This document shows positions 27,301-35,200 of a DNA stretch of 64,000 nt, in pieces (within the stretch, counting starts at the first letter, position 1; each line of letters opens with the position of its first letter). The notes beneath the pieces are model-generated. The model worked only from the letters and a program-made list of their open reading frames with translations, did no database searches and was not told the DNA's origin. The DNA lies in assembly GCF_016025525.2 (NCBI RefSeq), contig NZ_JACSGR010000002.1:1-64000 (forward strand), read 5' to 3'. The position numbers and the translations under genes are program-made. The stretch is from Eikenella glucosivorans (GTDB lineage: Bacteria > Pseudomonadota > Gammaproteobacteria > Burkholderiales > Neisseriaceae).

Positions 27301-28018
27301 ATTCGGCCACGTCGGTCTGTTCACCCCAAGTTTGCGGCGAAGCGGGCGGCAGGTCGCAATACCAGTCGTAGAAAGAGAGCGGCACACCGCCGATCAGGCC
27401 GAGATAGCGTGCGCCGGAGGCATAACTGATCATCGACATAGCAGGAATCGGTGAGAAACCGATGATGCGGTCGGGGCCGTATTTTTTGATGGTGTAGCAG
27501 TTGGCTGCCGCCACCATTTCATAGGCTTCATCCCAGTTGGAGCGTACGAAGCCGCCCAAGCCGCGCTGGGATTTGTAGGATTTGGAACGTTCGGGGTCTT
27601 CCACAATCCACTTCCAGGCTTCAATTGGGTCTTTGGTTTGGCGTGCCTCGCGCCACAACTCGGCCAGCGCGCCGCGCATCATCGGATATTTGATGCGCTG
27701 GGCGGAATACACATACCAGCTGAAGGAGGCGCCGCGCGGGCAGCCGCGTGGTTCGTGGTTTGGCAGGTCGGGGCGGGTGCGCGGGTAGTCGGTTTGTTGG
27801 GTTTCCCAAGTGATGATGCCGTTTTTCACATAAATTTTCCACGAGCACGAACCGGTACAGTTCACGCCGTGGGTAGAGCGGGCAACTTTGTCGTGTGCCC
27901 AGCGGCTGCGGTAGGCATCTTCCCACTTACGGTCATCGTTAACCAGGATGCCGTGGCCGTTGGCAAACGGCTCACGTTTTTGTTTGAAGAAGGTGAGGCG
28001 GTCTAGGAAATGGCTCAT
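24332..28018 (-). CDS. narG: respiratory nitrate reductase alpha subunit
   Basis: Catalytic subunit of the membrane-bound nitrate reductase, reducing nitrate to nitrite at Mo-bis-MGD on the cytoplasmic side. 1228 residues, full length. The N-terminal FS0 cluster ligands are in THGVNCTGSCSW (His plus two Cys) and PRGCPRGAS. The Mo region has the conserved phrases WYCDLPPASPQTWGEQTDV and SNYLLVWGSNIPMTRTPDAH. No Tat signal is present, as expected for NarG. A DUS core lies inside near 26478. It probably starts the nar operon; a NarL-like site lies 168-183 bp upstream of the ATG. Confidence 0.98.
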   Translation of the reverse strand: MSHFLDRLTFFKQKREPFANGHGILVNDDRKWEDAYRSRWAHDKVARSTHGVNCTGSCSWKIYVKNGIITWETQQTDYPRTRPDLPNHEPRGCPRGASFSWYVYSAQRIKYPMMRGALAELWREARQTKDPIEAWKWIVEDPERSKSYKSQRGLGGFVRSNWDEAYEMVAAANCYTIKKYGPDRIIGFSPIPAMSMISYASGARYLGLIGGVPLSFYDWYCDLPPASPQTWGEQTDVAESADWYNSNYLLVWGSNIPMTRTPDAHFYTEVRYKGTKTVAVSSDFGEMAKFSDIWLAPRQGTDAALAMAMGHVILKEFHIDKPSDYFQDYCRRLTDMPVLVCLKQDGEGYRPEYTLRASQLDGNFGEEKNPDWKVLAWNEKTDSLMLPNGSIGFRWDGSGKWNLETKAQDDQDVQAALSLKERADEVVRVGFDYFGGEFDEEKTLRKVPAKRITLADGSTQLVATVFDLLVAQYGVDNGLGDENVARDYFDDKPYTPKWQEKHTGVAPERVIQVAREFAQNAHDTKGRSMIIVGAGLNHWYYLDMNYRGLINMLMMCGTIGKSGGGWCHYVGQEKLRPQSGWAPLTFALDWHRPARQMAGTSFFYGHTGQYRHETVSADELLTSDAGDDMRRLTMIDYNAKAARMGWTPSAPQLETNPLDVTDAAEKAGMNPVDYVVKGLKEGTLGMSCDDPENPKNWPRNMFIWRSNILGSSGKGHEYFLKYLLGTQHGLLSDEDDCLKPTEVKQREGVEGKLDLFALLDFRMNTTCLYGDVIFPTATWYEKYDLNTSDMHPFIHPFTEAVQPLWQSRSDWEIYKGLAKKFSELAKDYLGVRKDIVLTPLMHDSPQELGQPFDPKDWKLGECEPIPGKTMPAMTVVERDYGAVYEKFTSIGPLLEKVNNNGKGMAWDTKHEVDFLRKLNGVRSEGAGKGQPKLETAIDAAEMILTLAPETNGHVSKKAWQALSKNTGRDHTHLINASEHTQIRFRDIVAQPRKIVTSPIWSGVESEEVCYTAGYTNVHELIPWRTLTGRQQFYQDHKWMRDFGAGFCVYRPAVDTKTTKQLLGKMPNGNPEITLNFLTPHQKWGIHSTYSENLRMLTLGRGGPHVWISEIDAKKAGLVDNDWVEVFNTNGTIACRVIVSQRIPETMIVMPHAQEKLVHTPAAETTKKRGGIHNSVTKAVLNPTHMIGGYAQLAYSFNYYGTVGSNRDEWVIVRKMKDIDWMDEPAEQA

Positions 28019-28185
28019 GTTCTATCCCTGTCGTTATTAGGCTTTGCCGAGAAATGCCGTGCAGCGGCAGTGCCGTGCAAAGCTTGTCTCAAAACCGGTT
28101 ATAAGTGTTTGGAGTATAGAGGAGGCGCAGGGTAAAAAATATGCTTCCAACAGGTTTAAAATCCATTCATTAGGCTAGGGTGGAC

Positions 28186-28201
28186 TAATCCGAAAGGAGT
28201 A
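28186..28201. promoter_or_regulatory. NarL/NarP-like 7-2-7 site, narG/mop
   Basis: TAATCCG-AA-AGGAGTA. The right half, read on the other strand, is TACTCCT, a full match to the NarL heptamer TACYYMT. The site lies between divergent narG and the di-Mop gene, so it could act on both. Confidence 0.55.
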
Positions 28202-28308
28202 GTACTTTCTGCCGCTGCGGCATAGTTAGGCCGAATAGGGATATTCAAACGGCGGGCAAACGGTTAAGATGTGCCCGTTTTTAGTATGACTGACAGGATA
28301 CCCACATC

Positions 28309-28737
28309 ATGAAAACCAGCGCACGCAACCAATTTTCCGGCAAAATCAAAGCCATCAAACACGGCCCGGTCACCAGCGAAATCACGCTGCAACTGGCCAA
28401 TGGCGCCAACCTTGTCGCCACCGTTACCGAAGAGAGCTGCCGCGAGCTCGGCTTGGCGGAAGGCGGTATGGCCACCGCGCTGATTAAGGCAGGCAATATT
28501 ATCGTGGCCACCGATCTGCACCCGATGAAGCTTTCTGCGCGCAACCAATTGAATGGACACATTATTAATGTGGAGCGCGGTGCGGTTAATTCCATCGTCA
28601 GTATCGACATCGGCGGCGGTTTGGTCCTCACTGCCGGCATCACCATGCAGAGTACCGAAACGCTGGACCTGCACCCCGGGCAGAGCGTAACCGCCGTATT
28701 TAAGGCCGGCAGCGTGATTCTCGGCGTGGTGGCGTAA
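28309..28737 (+). CDS. di-Mop molybdate-binding protein
   Basis: 142 residues made of two Mop (molbindin) domains, about 3-69 and 74-140. Each starts with SARNQ(F/L)xG, the Mop signature, and ends with the hydrophobic (A/V)(L/F)KAGxxI strand. Such ModG-type proteins store or buffer molybdate or tungstate in the cytoplasm. The ModC encoded at 37651 lacks its own C-terminal Mop domain, so this free protein may supply that function. It is divergent from narG with a shared NarL-like site upstream. A good intrinsic terminator follows. Confidence 0.92.
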   Translation: MKTSARNQFSGKIKAIKHGPVTSEITLQLANGANLVATVTEESCRELGLAEGGMATALIKAGNIIVATDLHPMKLSARNQLNGHIINVERGAVNSIVSIDIGGGLVLTAGITMQSTETLDLHPGQSVTAVFKAGSVILGVVA

Positions 28738-28755
28738 CCTGTCGCGTAAACCAAA

Positions 28756-28792
28756 CAATCGGGTAAGCCCTGCATCCGGGCTTGCCCGATTG
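28756..28792 (+). terminator. intrinsic terminator of di-Mop gene
   Basis: Arms CAATCGGGTAAGCCC and GGGCTTGCCCGATTG (one G-T pair) around a 7-nt loop, followed by CTTTA. A DUS pair at 28816-28827 and 28886-28897 follows. Confidence 0.8.
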
Positions 28793-28947
28793 CTTTATGG
28801 CCGCCTGTGGCCGGAAGGCTACCTGAAAACAAAATGAAGGGGTTGTTTCGCAGAAACCCTGCCTTTGCTGCATGAAGATGCAGTTTTCAGGTAGCCTTTC
28901 CATGTTGGGGGGATGTTTGCCACCTGTTTTCTAACTACTGTTTTGCC

Positions 28948-28963
28948 TAATCCTTTCGGCTGA
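28948..28963. promoter_or_regulatory. degenerate NarL-like 7-2-7 site, TonB receptor
   Basis: TAATCCT-TT-CGGCTGA. The left half and spacer are identical to the narX site, while the right half matches only 4 of 7 positions. It lies 64-79 bp before the receptor ATG. Confidence 0.4.
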
Positions 28964-29026
28964 TGGCAGATACTTACCGGGCAGGGTAGATTTACAAAGT
29001 CTTAACTAAATCACACGTAAACCATT

Positions 29027-31024
29027 ATGTTTCCCCGTTTCCCCTGCAACGCCATCTTGCTCGGCCTCTTGGCCGTTGCCACCCCACAGGCTTTTGCCGA
29101 TACCTCCGGCCAAGCCGAAGAATCCGCCTTCGAACTCGGTCAGATTACCGTCATCGGCAAGCGCACCCGCAGCACCGACGCGGGCGAGCACACTGTTAGC
29201 GCCGAAGACATCCGCCGCACCAATAGCCAGAACATCGCCCAGGCACTGGAAACCCAGGCCGGTGTCAATATCGATTTTTCCGGCGCGCGCAACGAAACCG
29301 GTCTGCGTGTGCGCGGTTTCGATGCCCGCCAAGTGCCGCTGTTTCTCGACGGCATCCCGCAATACGTTCCTTATGACGGTTATGTGGATTTTGCCCGCTT
29401 CCTCACGCCCGGCCTGTCGGAAATCCGCGTGGCCAAGAGCGGCGCGTCGCTGATGTATGGCCCGAACACCATGGGCGGCGCCATCAACCTGGTTACGCGC
29501 AAACCGTCCAAACCGTTTGAAGGCGACATCAATATCGGTTTTGACGATACCGTCGGCCACAACCTTTCGGCCAATTTCGGCTCCAATACCGGCCGCTTCT
29601 ACATACAGGGCGGTTTCGCCTATTTGGATTCCGACCGTTTCCATCTGCCGCATCACTTCCGCGACCCGAAAAGGCAACCCACCGATACCGGTTCCTACCG
29701 CGAAAACGCCGCACGCACTGACCGTCACTACTCACTCAAACTCGGCTTTACCCCCAATCTAACCGACGAATACGCCATCGGTTACAGCGGCATCCGCAGC
29801 GAAAAGCAGCAGCCCGCCTATGTCGGCACCGCCAACCAAAACGCCCGCTACTGGCGCTGGCCGTATTGGGACAAAGACAGCTTCTATTTTCTGAGCAACA
29901 TCGGCCTCGGCGAAGCCAACCGCCTAAAAATCCGCGCCTACCATGACACCTATAAAAACGGCCTGCAAATGTACCGCGACGCGGCATACAGCATCCCCGA
30001 TGGCGAAATCAGCGCTTATAAAGACAGGGCGCAGGGTTTGAGCATCAACTTCTCCACCGCCGCATGGCAAAACCAGTTGCTGCAAATCGGCTATCAATAC
30101 AAGGCCGACCGCCACCACGAGTTGAGCGACAACCAGGTCTTCCGCGATGCCGCCCACCAAATCGCCGCCGAACACCAAATCGACTTTACCCCGAGCTGGC
30201 GTTTGCGCAGCGGCTTGGATTACGAACGCTTGGCCACCAAAGAGCTACCTGCTTCGTTTAACAGCGGTAAAACCTCATCGGTAAACGGCCTGTTGGAACT
30301 GAGCTACCGCCCGAACGATAACCACACCTTCTACGGCACGTTGTCGAGCAAATCACGGTTCCCCAGCCTGAAAGACCGCTATTCCTACCGCCTGGGGCGC
30401 GCTATCCCCAACCCCGATTTGGAATCCGAACGCGCCAATCACGTTGAGCTCGGCTGGCGTGGTAAACCGTGGCAGGGTGCGGAAGCCGAAGCCGCCGTGT
30501 TCTACAGCCGCCTGCGCAACGAAATCCAAAACGCCTACGTCCCCGACCCCACCGGCCGCACCTGCCGCCGCTCTCCGGTGCCGGGCTACTGCCAGCAAAC
30601 CCAAAACATCGGCCGTACCCGTCACGCGGGCTTCGAACTCGGCCTGCGTCAGAACATCGGCAGCCAATGGACGCTGGGCGCGACCTACGGCTACCTGCAC
30701 CGCAAAGATTTGGGCGACACCGACACCCCGCTGCTAAACACGCCGCGCCACAAGCTGTCTGCTTATGCCGAATACCGCCCCATCGAACGCGTGAGCCTGA
30801 ACGCTTCCGTATTGGCTGAAACCGGCCGCAAATCGTCCTACGGCAACGGCACGCGCACCCTTGGCGGCTACGCGGTATACAACGCCAAAGCCGCTTGGCG
30901 CATCCGCGAAGGACTGACCTGGGAAGCAGGCGTGGAAAACCTGGGCAACCGTTATTACGAACTTTCAGACGGCTACCCCATGCCCGGCCGCACCTGGTTC
31001 ACCAACCTGCGCTACGCGTTTTAA
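29027..31024 (+). CDS. TonB-dependent outer-membrane receptor
   Basis: 665 residues. A signal peptide ends at ATPQAFA (about residue 24), and the TonB box is in GQITVIGKR. The plug domain (about 45-160) has TGLRVRGFDARQVPLFLDGIP and YGPNTMGGAINLVTRKP. The 22-strand barrel ends with the aromatic TNLRYAF. The ligand is not evident. It is followed by a DUF2478 gene, a Tat lipoprotein binding protein and a SAM methyltransferase, and surrounded by molybdenum genes. I therefore infer a metal or metal-chelate substrate, with molybdate or tungstate complexes as candidates. A NarL-like site lies upstream and a strong hairpin ends the gene. Confidence 0.92.
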   Translation: MFPRFPCNAILLGLLAVATPQAFADTSGQAEESAFELGQITVIGKRTRSTDAGEHTVSAEDIRRTNSQNIAQALETQAGVNIDFSGARNETGLRVRGFDARQVPLFLDGIPQYVPYDGYVDFARFLTPGLSEIRVAKSGASLMYGPNTMGGAINLVTRKPSKPFEGDINIGFDDTVGHNLSANFGSNTGRFYIQGGFAYLDSDRFHLPHHFRDPKRQPTDTGSYRENAARTDRHYSLKLGFTPNLTDEYAIGYSGIRSEKQQPAYVGTANQNARYWRWPYWDKDSFYFLSNIGLGEANRLKIRAYHDTYKNGLQMYRDAAYSIPDGEISAYKDRAQGLSINFSTAAWQNQLLQIGYQYKADRHHELSDNQVFRDAAHQIAAEHQIDFTPSWRLRSGLDYERLATKELPASFNSGKTSSVNGLLELSYRPNDNHTFYGTLSSKSRFPSLKDRYSYRLGRAIPNPDLESERANHVELGWRGKPWQGAEAEAAVFYSRLRNEIQNAYVPDPTGRTCRRSPVPGYCQQTQNIGRTRHAGFELGLRQNIGSQWTLGATYGYLHRKDLGDTDTPLLNTPRHKLSAYAEYRPIERVSLNASVLAETGRKSSYGNGTRTLGGYAVYNAKAAWRIREGLTWEAGVENLGNRYYELSDGYPMPGRTWFTNLRYAF

Positions 31025-31468
31025 GCGGTACACGGTACCAGCCTCGCAGAAACCCCGTTTCGCTGTGTTTGCAGGCAAGCTATATTGCCACTTTAGTTGA
31101 AGCCGTGCTTTCAGGTAGTCCGATGATTTAGGCTACCTGAAAGCACGGCTTTAGCGAAGTTTCAAACAAGGCTTGGGCTTGCGGTCTGCATTGGAATCCT
31201 ACCCGGCCACCGGCCCAGCTTTCAGGTAGCCCACCGCACCACGCAACCCGCACGCAGAAGATAGACAGCACCGCCACACAACGGCACAATGCGCGGCATC
31301 CCCCGCTGAAAGACCGCGACGGCGGGTATAAGCGGAACTTCGTATAAGACCCGTTTCCAGGTAGCCTACCAGCCTCAAAGGCTACCTGAAAAAGCAAGCC
31401 CCAACGCAGCCCAAACATCATACCGTGCCATTCCGGCAACCGAACCCCAACCCGTCCCGATTCCGACC
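31025..31468. other. intergenic region with DUS-rich repeats
   Basis: About 440 bp without a gene. It holds the receptor terminator (31100-31151), degenerate DUS near 31220 and 31355, a full DUS at 31379-31390, and the leader of the DUF2478 gene. Confidence 0.7.
31100..31151 (+). terminator. terminator of TonB receptor gene
   Basis: Perfect 19-bp arms (31100-31118 and 31133-31151) built on a DUS half plus AAGCCGTGC, with a 14-nt loop. Confidence 0.75.
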
Positions 31469-32005
31469 ATGACTGACTTTTCCACTGCCGCCGTTATTTT
31501 CCAAAACGACGCCCAAGCCGACGCCGCAGCTGCCGCACTGTGGCAGGCCGCCGCCGGATTGCGCCGCCAAGGTTTCCGCATCGGCGGCCTGCTCAACCCG
31601 CTGGACGGCCAAGGCCGCCACCTCAATTCCCGCCTGGTTTCCCTGGCCGACGGCGCGGAATTCCCCATCTTCCAAAACCTGGGCAGCGGCTCGTCCGGCT
31701 GCAAACTCGACGGCGGCAAACTGGCCGAAGCGGGCGCGGCGGTGCGCGAAGCCGTCCAAGCGCGTGCCGATTTGGTCTTCATCAACAAATTCGGCCACGC
31801 CGAAATCGAAAACCGCGGCCTGCTGGCCGAATACCTGGCAGCAGCAGCAGCGGGCATCCCCGTGCTCACTACCGTGCATACCAAATACCTGCCCGAATGG
31901 CGCGACTTCTGCGGCGGCGAAGGTGCGGAACTGCCTGCTGATTCCGCCGCCGTGATCGCATGGGCGCGCAATGCCCTTGCCGCCATCGGGGACGGCCATG
32001 ATTAG
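31469..32005 (+). CDS. DUF2478 family protein
   Basis: 178 residues. It begins with the strand-helix pattern AAVIFQNDAQADAAAAALW and GFRIGGLLNPLDGQG, has LSRL-type SRLVSLADGAEFPI, then LVFINKFGHAEIENRGLLAEY (about 100-120) and IPVLTTVHTKYLPEWRDFCGG. These match the DUF2478 family, which resembles P-loop NTPases such as MobB and, as I recall, is often encoded near molybdate transport genes. No canonical Walker A GxxxxGK is present, so ATP or GTP binding is uncertain. The last 8 bases overlap the next gene, showing translational coupling to the binding protein. Confidence 0.8.
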   Translation: MTDFSTAAVIFQNDAQADAAAAALWQAAAGLRRQGFRIGGLLNPLDGQGRHLNSRLVSLADGAEFPIFQNLGSGSSGCKLDGGKLAEAGAAVREAVQARADLVFINKFGHAEIENRGLLAEYLAAAAAGIPVLTTVHTKYLPEWRDFCGGEGAELPADSAAVIAWARNALAAIGDGHD

Positions 32006-33047
32006 CCGCCGCACCTTCCTGCGCAACATGATAGCGGGCAGCCTGCTGCTGGCCGGTTGCCGCCCTAGCGAAAACCACCCATCCGAAGCCTCCGCTTCCG
32101 CCACGCCCGCTGCCGGACTGCTGCACCGCTTCGGGTCGTCCGAAACCCGCGCCTTCCAACGCCTGTATGCCGCCGGCCCGCCCGCCGAAGTGCTGCTTTA
32201 CGCGCTCGCCCCCGAACGGCTGGTGGGCTGGACAACGCAGAAACGGCCGCAAACGCTGGAAATGCTGGGCGAAAACGCACGCAGCCTGCCCGTGCTCGGC
32301 GGCATCAACGGGCGTGGCACACCCGCATCCGTGGAAAGGCTGCTGGCGGAGAAAATCGATGCGGTTGTAGATGTTGGCGTGGTGAACGATTCCACCGTGT
32401 CTACCGCCGAACAAACCGCCAAACAGCTGGGCGTGCCCTATCTGCTGCTGGAAGGCAGGCTGGCGCAGTCGGTCGAACAAATCCGCCAATTGGGCGGACT
32501 GCTCGCTTCGTCACACACCGAAAACCTGGCCACGCTGGCCGAACAGGCTTTGTTGTTTGCTGCGCGGGAAGCCGCCGCCCGTGCTGCCCCCGTCAGCGTT
32601 TATCTGGCGCGCGGTCGAGATGGGCTGGAAACGGGGCGGCGCGATTCCATCCACACCGAAGTGGCCGCCATGCTGGGCGCGCAGAGCGTGGGCGACGCGC
32701 TGGAAGGCGGTGGGCTGGCGCAGGTTTCGCTGGAACAAATCCTGCTGTGGCAGCCCGACTGGGTGCTGACCCAAGATGCCGATTTTGCCGCCGAAGCCGC
32801 ACGCAACCCCTTGTGGCAAAAAGTGAACGCCGTGCGCGAAGGCCGCATCGGCCTGCTGCCGCGTCTGCCCTACGGCTGGATAGACGGCCCGCCCGGCATC
32901 AACCGCCTACCCGGTATCTACGCCCTCGCCGCCGTGCTGTCCGGCCAGCCCGTCAGCCGCCACCGCGACCGCATCCTGCCCCTGCTCGAAGCCCTATACC
33001 ACCACCACCCCACCGCCGCACAGCAGCGGATGCTCGGGCTGGTGTGA
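31998..33047 (+). CDS. Tat-exported lipoprotein, ABC metal-complex binding protein
   Basis: 349 residues from the ATG at 31998. The N-terminus ISRRTFLRNMIAGSLLLAGC combines a Tat motif (SRRTFLR) with a lipobox (LLAGC, Cys about residue 21). The rest is a class III (BtuF/FhuD-like) binding protein: PERLVGWTTQKRP, DAVVDVGVVNDS, LLWQPDWVLTQDADF and GLLPRLPYGWIDGPPGINRLPG. Such proteins bind siderophores, cobalamin, heme or, for MolA, molybdate. No permease or ATPase gene is adjacent; the nearest FecCD-type ABC pair is at 43.9-45.9 kb. Translational overlap with the DUF2478 gene indicates one operon. Confidence 0.87.
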   Translation: MISRRTFLRNMIAGSLLLAGCRPSENHPSEASASATPAAGLLHRFGSSETRAFQRLYAAGPPAEVLLYALAPERLVGWTTQKRPQTLEMLGENARSLPVLGGINGRGTPASVERLLAEKIDAVVDVGVVNDSTVSTAEQTAKQLGVPYLLLEGRLAQSVEQIRQLGGLLASSHTENLATLAEQALLFAAREAAARAAPVSVYLARGRDGLETGRRDSIHTEVAAMLGAQSVGDALEGGGLAQVSLEQILLWQPDWVLTQDADFAAEAARNPLWQKVNAVREGRIGLLPRLPYGWIDGPPGINRLPGIYALAAVLSGQPVSRHRDRILPLLEALYHHHPTAAQQRMLGLV

Positions 33048-33050
33048 ATA

Positions 33051-33062
33051 TTCAGGTAGCCT
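33051..33062. repeat. DUS just before the methyltransferase start
   Basis: TTCAGGTAGCCT sits between the binding-protein stop and the methyltransferase ATG at 33068, where a ribosome-binding site would be expected. No good Shine-Dalgarno sequence is visible for the methyltransferase. Confidence 0.7.
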
Positions 33063-33067
33063 TTATC

Positions 33068-33877
33068 ATGCCGAACACCACACGCACCCTGCCCGCCGAC
33101 TTCGCCGCCGCCTACCGCGCCCGCATGGCCGAACTCGGTTTTTGCGAAAAACCTGCCGCCGAATGGGACGGTAAAGCCGCCGGTTTCAACGCCAAAGTCC
33201 GCCGGCCCAGTGCCTATGCCGACACCTTCCTGAGCCGGATGGACATCCGCCCCGAAGACACCGTGCTCGATGTCGGCTGCGGCCCCGGCATCCTCGCCCT
33301 GCGCCTCGCCCCGCAGGTGCGCCGCCTGTACGGGCTGGATTACAGCCCCGCCATGCTGCAATGCCTGCGGGAAAACGCCGAAGCCGCAGGCTGCCGCAAC
33401 ATCACCCCGCTGCTGCTGAGCAAAGAAGACGACTGGCGCGGCCGCGTCCCCGTGTGCGACAGCGTCATCGCCTCCCGCAGCGGGCTGGACGGCGACCTGG
33501 CCGCCCTGTTCGCCAAACTCTCCGCCCACGCCCTCCGCGCCGTCTATTTCTCCATGCTGGTTGGCGGCCGCTTCGACTACTCACCCGTCAGCGCACTGCT
33601 CGGCCGCAGCCGCGCGCCCTATCCCGACTACATCTACGCCGTCAATATCCTGTACCAGATGGGCTACGATGCCGAGGTTTCATTCATCACCACCCCCGGC
33701 CGCCTGGCCGACTGCACGGATTTAGATGACTTCCTGCACCGCATGCACGCCGCCTACCACCCGCTCTCCCCCGCCGACCTGCGCCGCCTGACCGACTTTT
33801 TCCACGCCGAAGGCCACCGCTTCGCACAAGACGAATTTGCTATGAAGTGGGCATTGATCAGCTGGCGGACGGATTGA
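33068..33877 (+). CDS. class I SAM-dependent methyltransferase
   Basis: 269 residues. The SAM-binding motif I is VLDVGCGPGILAL (about 74-86), followed by an acidic strand end YGLDYSPAMLQ and motif IV-like VCDSVIASRSG. Methyltransferases of this sort are found beside BtuF-like binding proteins and TonB receptors in other bacteria as I recall, but their substrate is not known. It probably belongs to the receptor/DUF2478/binding-protein operon, only 20 bp downstream. It might modify a chelator or act on a small molecule. Confidence 0.85.
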   Translation: MPNTTRTLPADFAAAYRARMAELGFCEKPAAEWDGKAAGFNAKVRRPSAYADTFLSRMDIRPEDTVLDVGCGPGILALRLAPQVRRLYGLDYSPAMLQCLRENAEAAGCRNITPLLLSKEDDWRGRVPVCDSVIASRSGLDGDLAALFAKLSAHALRAVYFSMLVGGRFDYSPVSALLGRSRAPYPDYIYAVNILYQMGYDAEVSFITTPGRLADCTDLDDFLHRMHAAYHPLSPADLRRLTDFFHAEGHRFAQDEFAMKWALISWRTD

Positions 33878-33890
33878 GCGGAAAGGTCTT

Positions 33891-34163
33891 GTGCCACCTT
33901 TGGATTTTGATTTGCAGAAAAAATTTGTGTACCTGCTGTATGAAGCACAGGGCTTCCGCCCGCTGGAACATTGGGCGGCCAATCAGGAGCATGGCGCATT
34001 GAGCAGTTATCCGGTTGAAACGGTCAAAGGCGACATCGACACTCATTTTAGTGGCATCCGTGCAGTGAAAGCGGGCGCGGTGGTGTATTACGGCGCTTGG
34101 CTGGTGCTAATTGCCGTTACCACGGGCTATCATCTTTATGTGTTTTTCCATAGCCCGGCCTAA
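33891..34163 (+). CDS. small membrane-anchored protein of unknown function
   Basis: 90 residues from a GTG at 33891 preceded by GGAAAGG. The N-terminal 60 residues are soluble (LQKKFVYLLYEAQGFRPLEHW). One C-terminal helix (about 63-86, VVYYGAWLVLIAVTTGYHLYV) may anchor it in the membrane. Not recognised. It lies 13 bp after the methyltransferase and before a bidirectional terminator, so it is likely the last gene of the receptor cassette. Confidence 0.6.
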   Translation: MPPLDFDLQKKFVYLLYEAQGFRPLEHWAANQEHGALSSYPVETVKGDIDTHFSGIRAVKAGAVVYYGAWLVLIAVTTGYHLYVFFHSPA

Positions 34164-34227
34164 GCCGTCAGCCGGTTAGAAGAGGCTACCTGAAAACTTC
34201 AGCCGCAAGCAAATCAAACCAAAACAA

Positions 34228-34258
34228 GCCGCAGGGATAAAGCGCCTATCCCTGCGGC
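34228..34258. terminator. bidirectional terminator
   Basis: Perfect arms GCCGCAGGGATA / TATCCCTGCGGC (34228-34239 and 34247-34258) between two convergent genes. A single DUS lies at 34183-34194. Confidence 0.8.
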
Positions 34259-34291
34259 CTGTTTACCTTACCGGACACGGCGGGCAAGGCT

Positions 34292-35038
34292 TTATACCTG
34301 CTCCCCGCCGCATACGCGGCATTGCGGGTTTTTCGGAATGGCGAAATGCTGCCAGTGGCCGGAGAGCGCGTTATAGCAGCGGAGTACGCCGTGTTCGGTG
34401 GGCAGGCCGAGCAGGATTTTCAGCGTGTCGGCAGCTTGGGTGCTGCCGATGATGCCCACTAGCGGGGCGAAGACGCCGAACAGGGCGCAGGCGCCGTCGT
34501 TGGCTTCGCTGCCGTCAAACAGGCAGGCGTAGCAGGGCTGGCCGGGCAGGTCGGGGCGGTAGACGGCGATTTGGCCGTCGAAGCGGGTGGCGGCACCGGA
34601 TACGAGCGGGGTGCGGGTGGCGCAGGCGGCGGCGTTGAGGGCTTGGCGGGCGGTGAAGTTGTCGCTGCAATCGAGGGCGGCTTGGCATTGGGGCAGCAGG
34701 CGCAGCAGCTCGGCTTCGCCCAATTTGCCATGGGTTTCGATTTGGCAGGCGGGGTTGAGCTGTTTCAGGTAGTCTGCCATGGTGTCGGTTTTGGGGCGAC
34801 CGATGTCGGCTTCGCGGTAGGTGATTTGGCGCTGGAGATTGGTGTCGTCGATGAGGTCGTGGTCGGCAATCAGCAGGCGGCCCACGCCGGCGGCGGCCAA
34901 ATAGGGCAGGGCGGCGCTGCCCAACCCGCCGCAGCCGAGCACGAGTACGGTTGCATCGAACAGCTTTTGCTGGCCTTCGATGCCGATTTCGTCGAGGAGG
35001 ATGTGGCGGCTGTAGCGCAGCAATTGGTGGTTGTTCAT
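34292..35038 (-). CDS. moeB: MoeB/ThiF-type adenylyltransferase
   Basis: E1-like enzyme that adenylates the C-terminal Gly of a ubiquitin-like sulfur carrier. 248 residues, MoeB length. The nucleotide motif is VLGCGGLGSAALPYLAAAGVG (about 33-53), then DxDxIDDTNLQRQ-like DHDLIDDTNLQRQITY. Zinc-binding Cys pairs are CYAC (about 180) and CRVC (near the C-terminus). The MoaD encoded at 59129 ends in Gly-Gly and is its expected partner in molybdopterin synthesis; ThiF activity on ThiS is the alternative. The molybdenum-gene context favours MoeB. Confidence 0.85.
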   Translation of the reverse strand: MNNHQLLRYSRHILLDEIGIEGQQKLFDATVLVLGCGGLGSAALPYLAAAGVGRLLIADHDLIDDTNLQRQITYREADIGRPKTDTMADYLKQLNPACQIETHGKLGEAELLRLLPQCQAALDCSDNFTARQALNAAACATRTPLVSGAATRFDGQIAVYRPDLPGQPCYACLFDGSEANDGACALFGVFAPLVGIIGSTQAADTLKILLGLPTEHGVLRCYNALSGHWQHFAIPKNPQCRVCGGEQV

Positions 35039-35145
35039 GTCGGGGCGGGTCGGGGTGCTGGGGGGAGCGGATTATAGCGTGGAATGCGCTGCCGCGACGT
35101 GCCGTAGCATTCATAATTGTCCTGCGGTTTTGTTGCCGTGCCTTG

Positions 35146-35166
35146 ATTTAAATCGAATTCGCTATA
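35146..35166. repeat. Correia-like element end
   Basis: The sequence from GATTTAAATCG to GAATTCGCTATA resembles the terminal part of Neisseria Correia elements (GATTTAAATTTAATCCACTATA) and matches the end of the element at 5717. A possible other end, TATAGCG, is at 35073-35079. It could supply a promoter to the lipoprotein gene: TTGATT at 35143 and TAGAAT at 35165, 16 bp apart. Confidence 0.45.
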
Positions 35167-35200
35167 GAATGGAGTTCCTTATCGACAGGAGGAGGGTTAA

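Noticed and set aside
28019..28308. FNR box for the nar operon
   Set aside because: No TTGAT-N4-ATCAA or close variant was found between narG and the di-Mop gene. Only a very weak candidate before grcA was kept.
28020..29026. Molybdenum-cofactor riboswitch before the di-Mop or TonB receptor gene
   Set aside because: I looked for a conserved multi-stem leader but saw only the NarL-like sites, the di-Mop terminator and a DUS pair; nothing matched the Moco RNA layout by eye.
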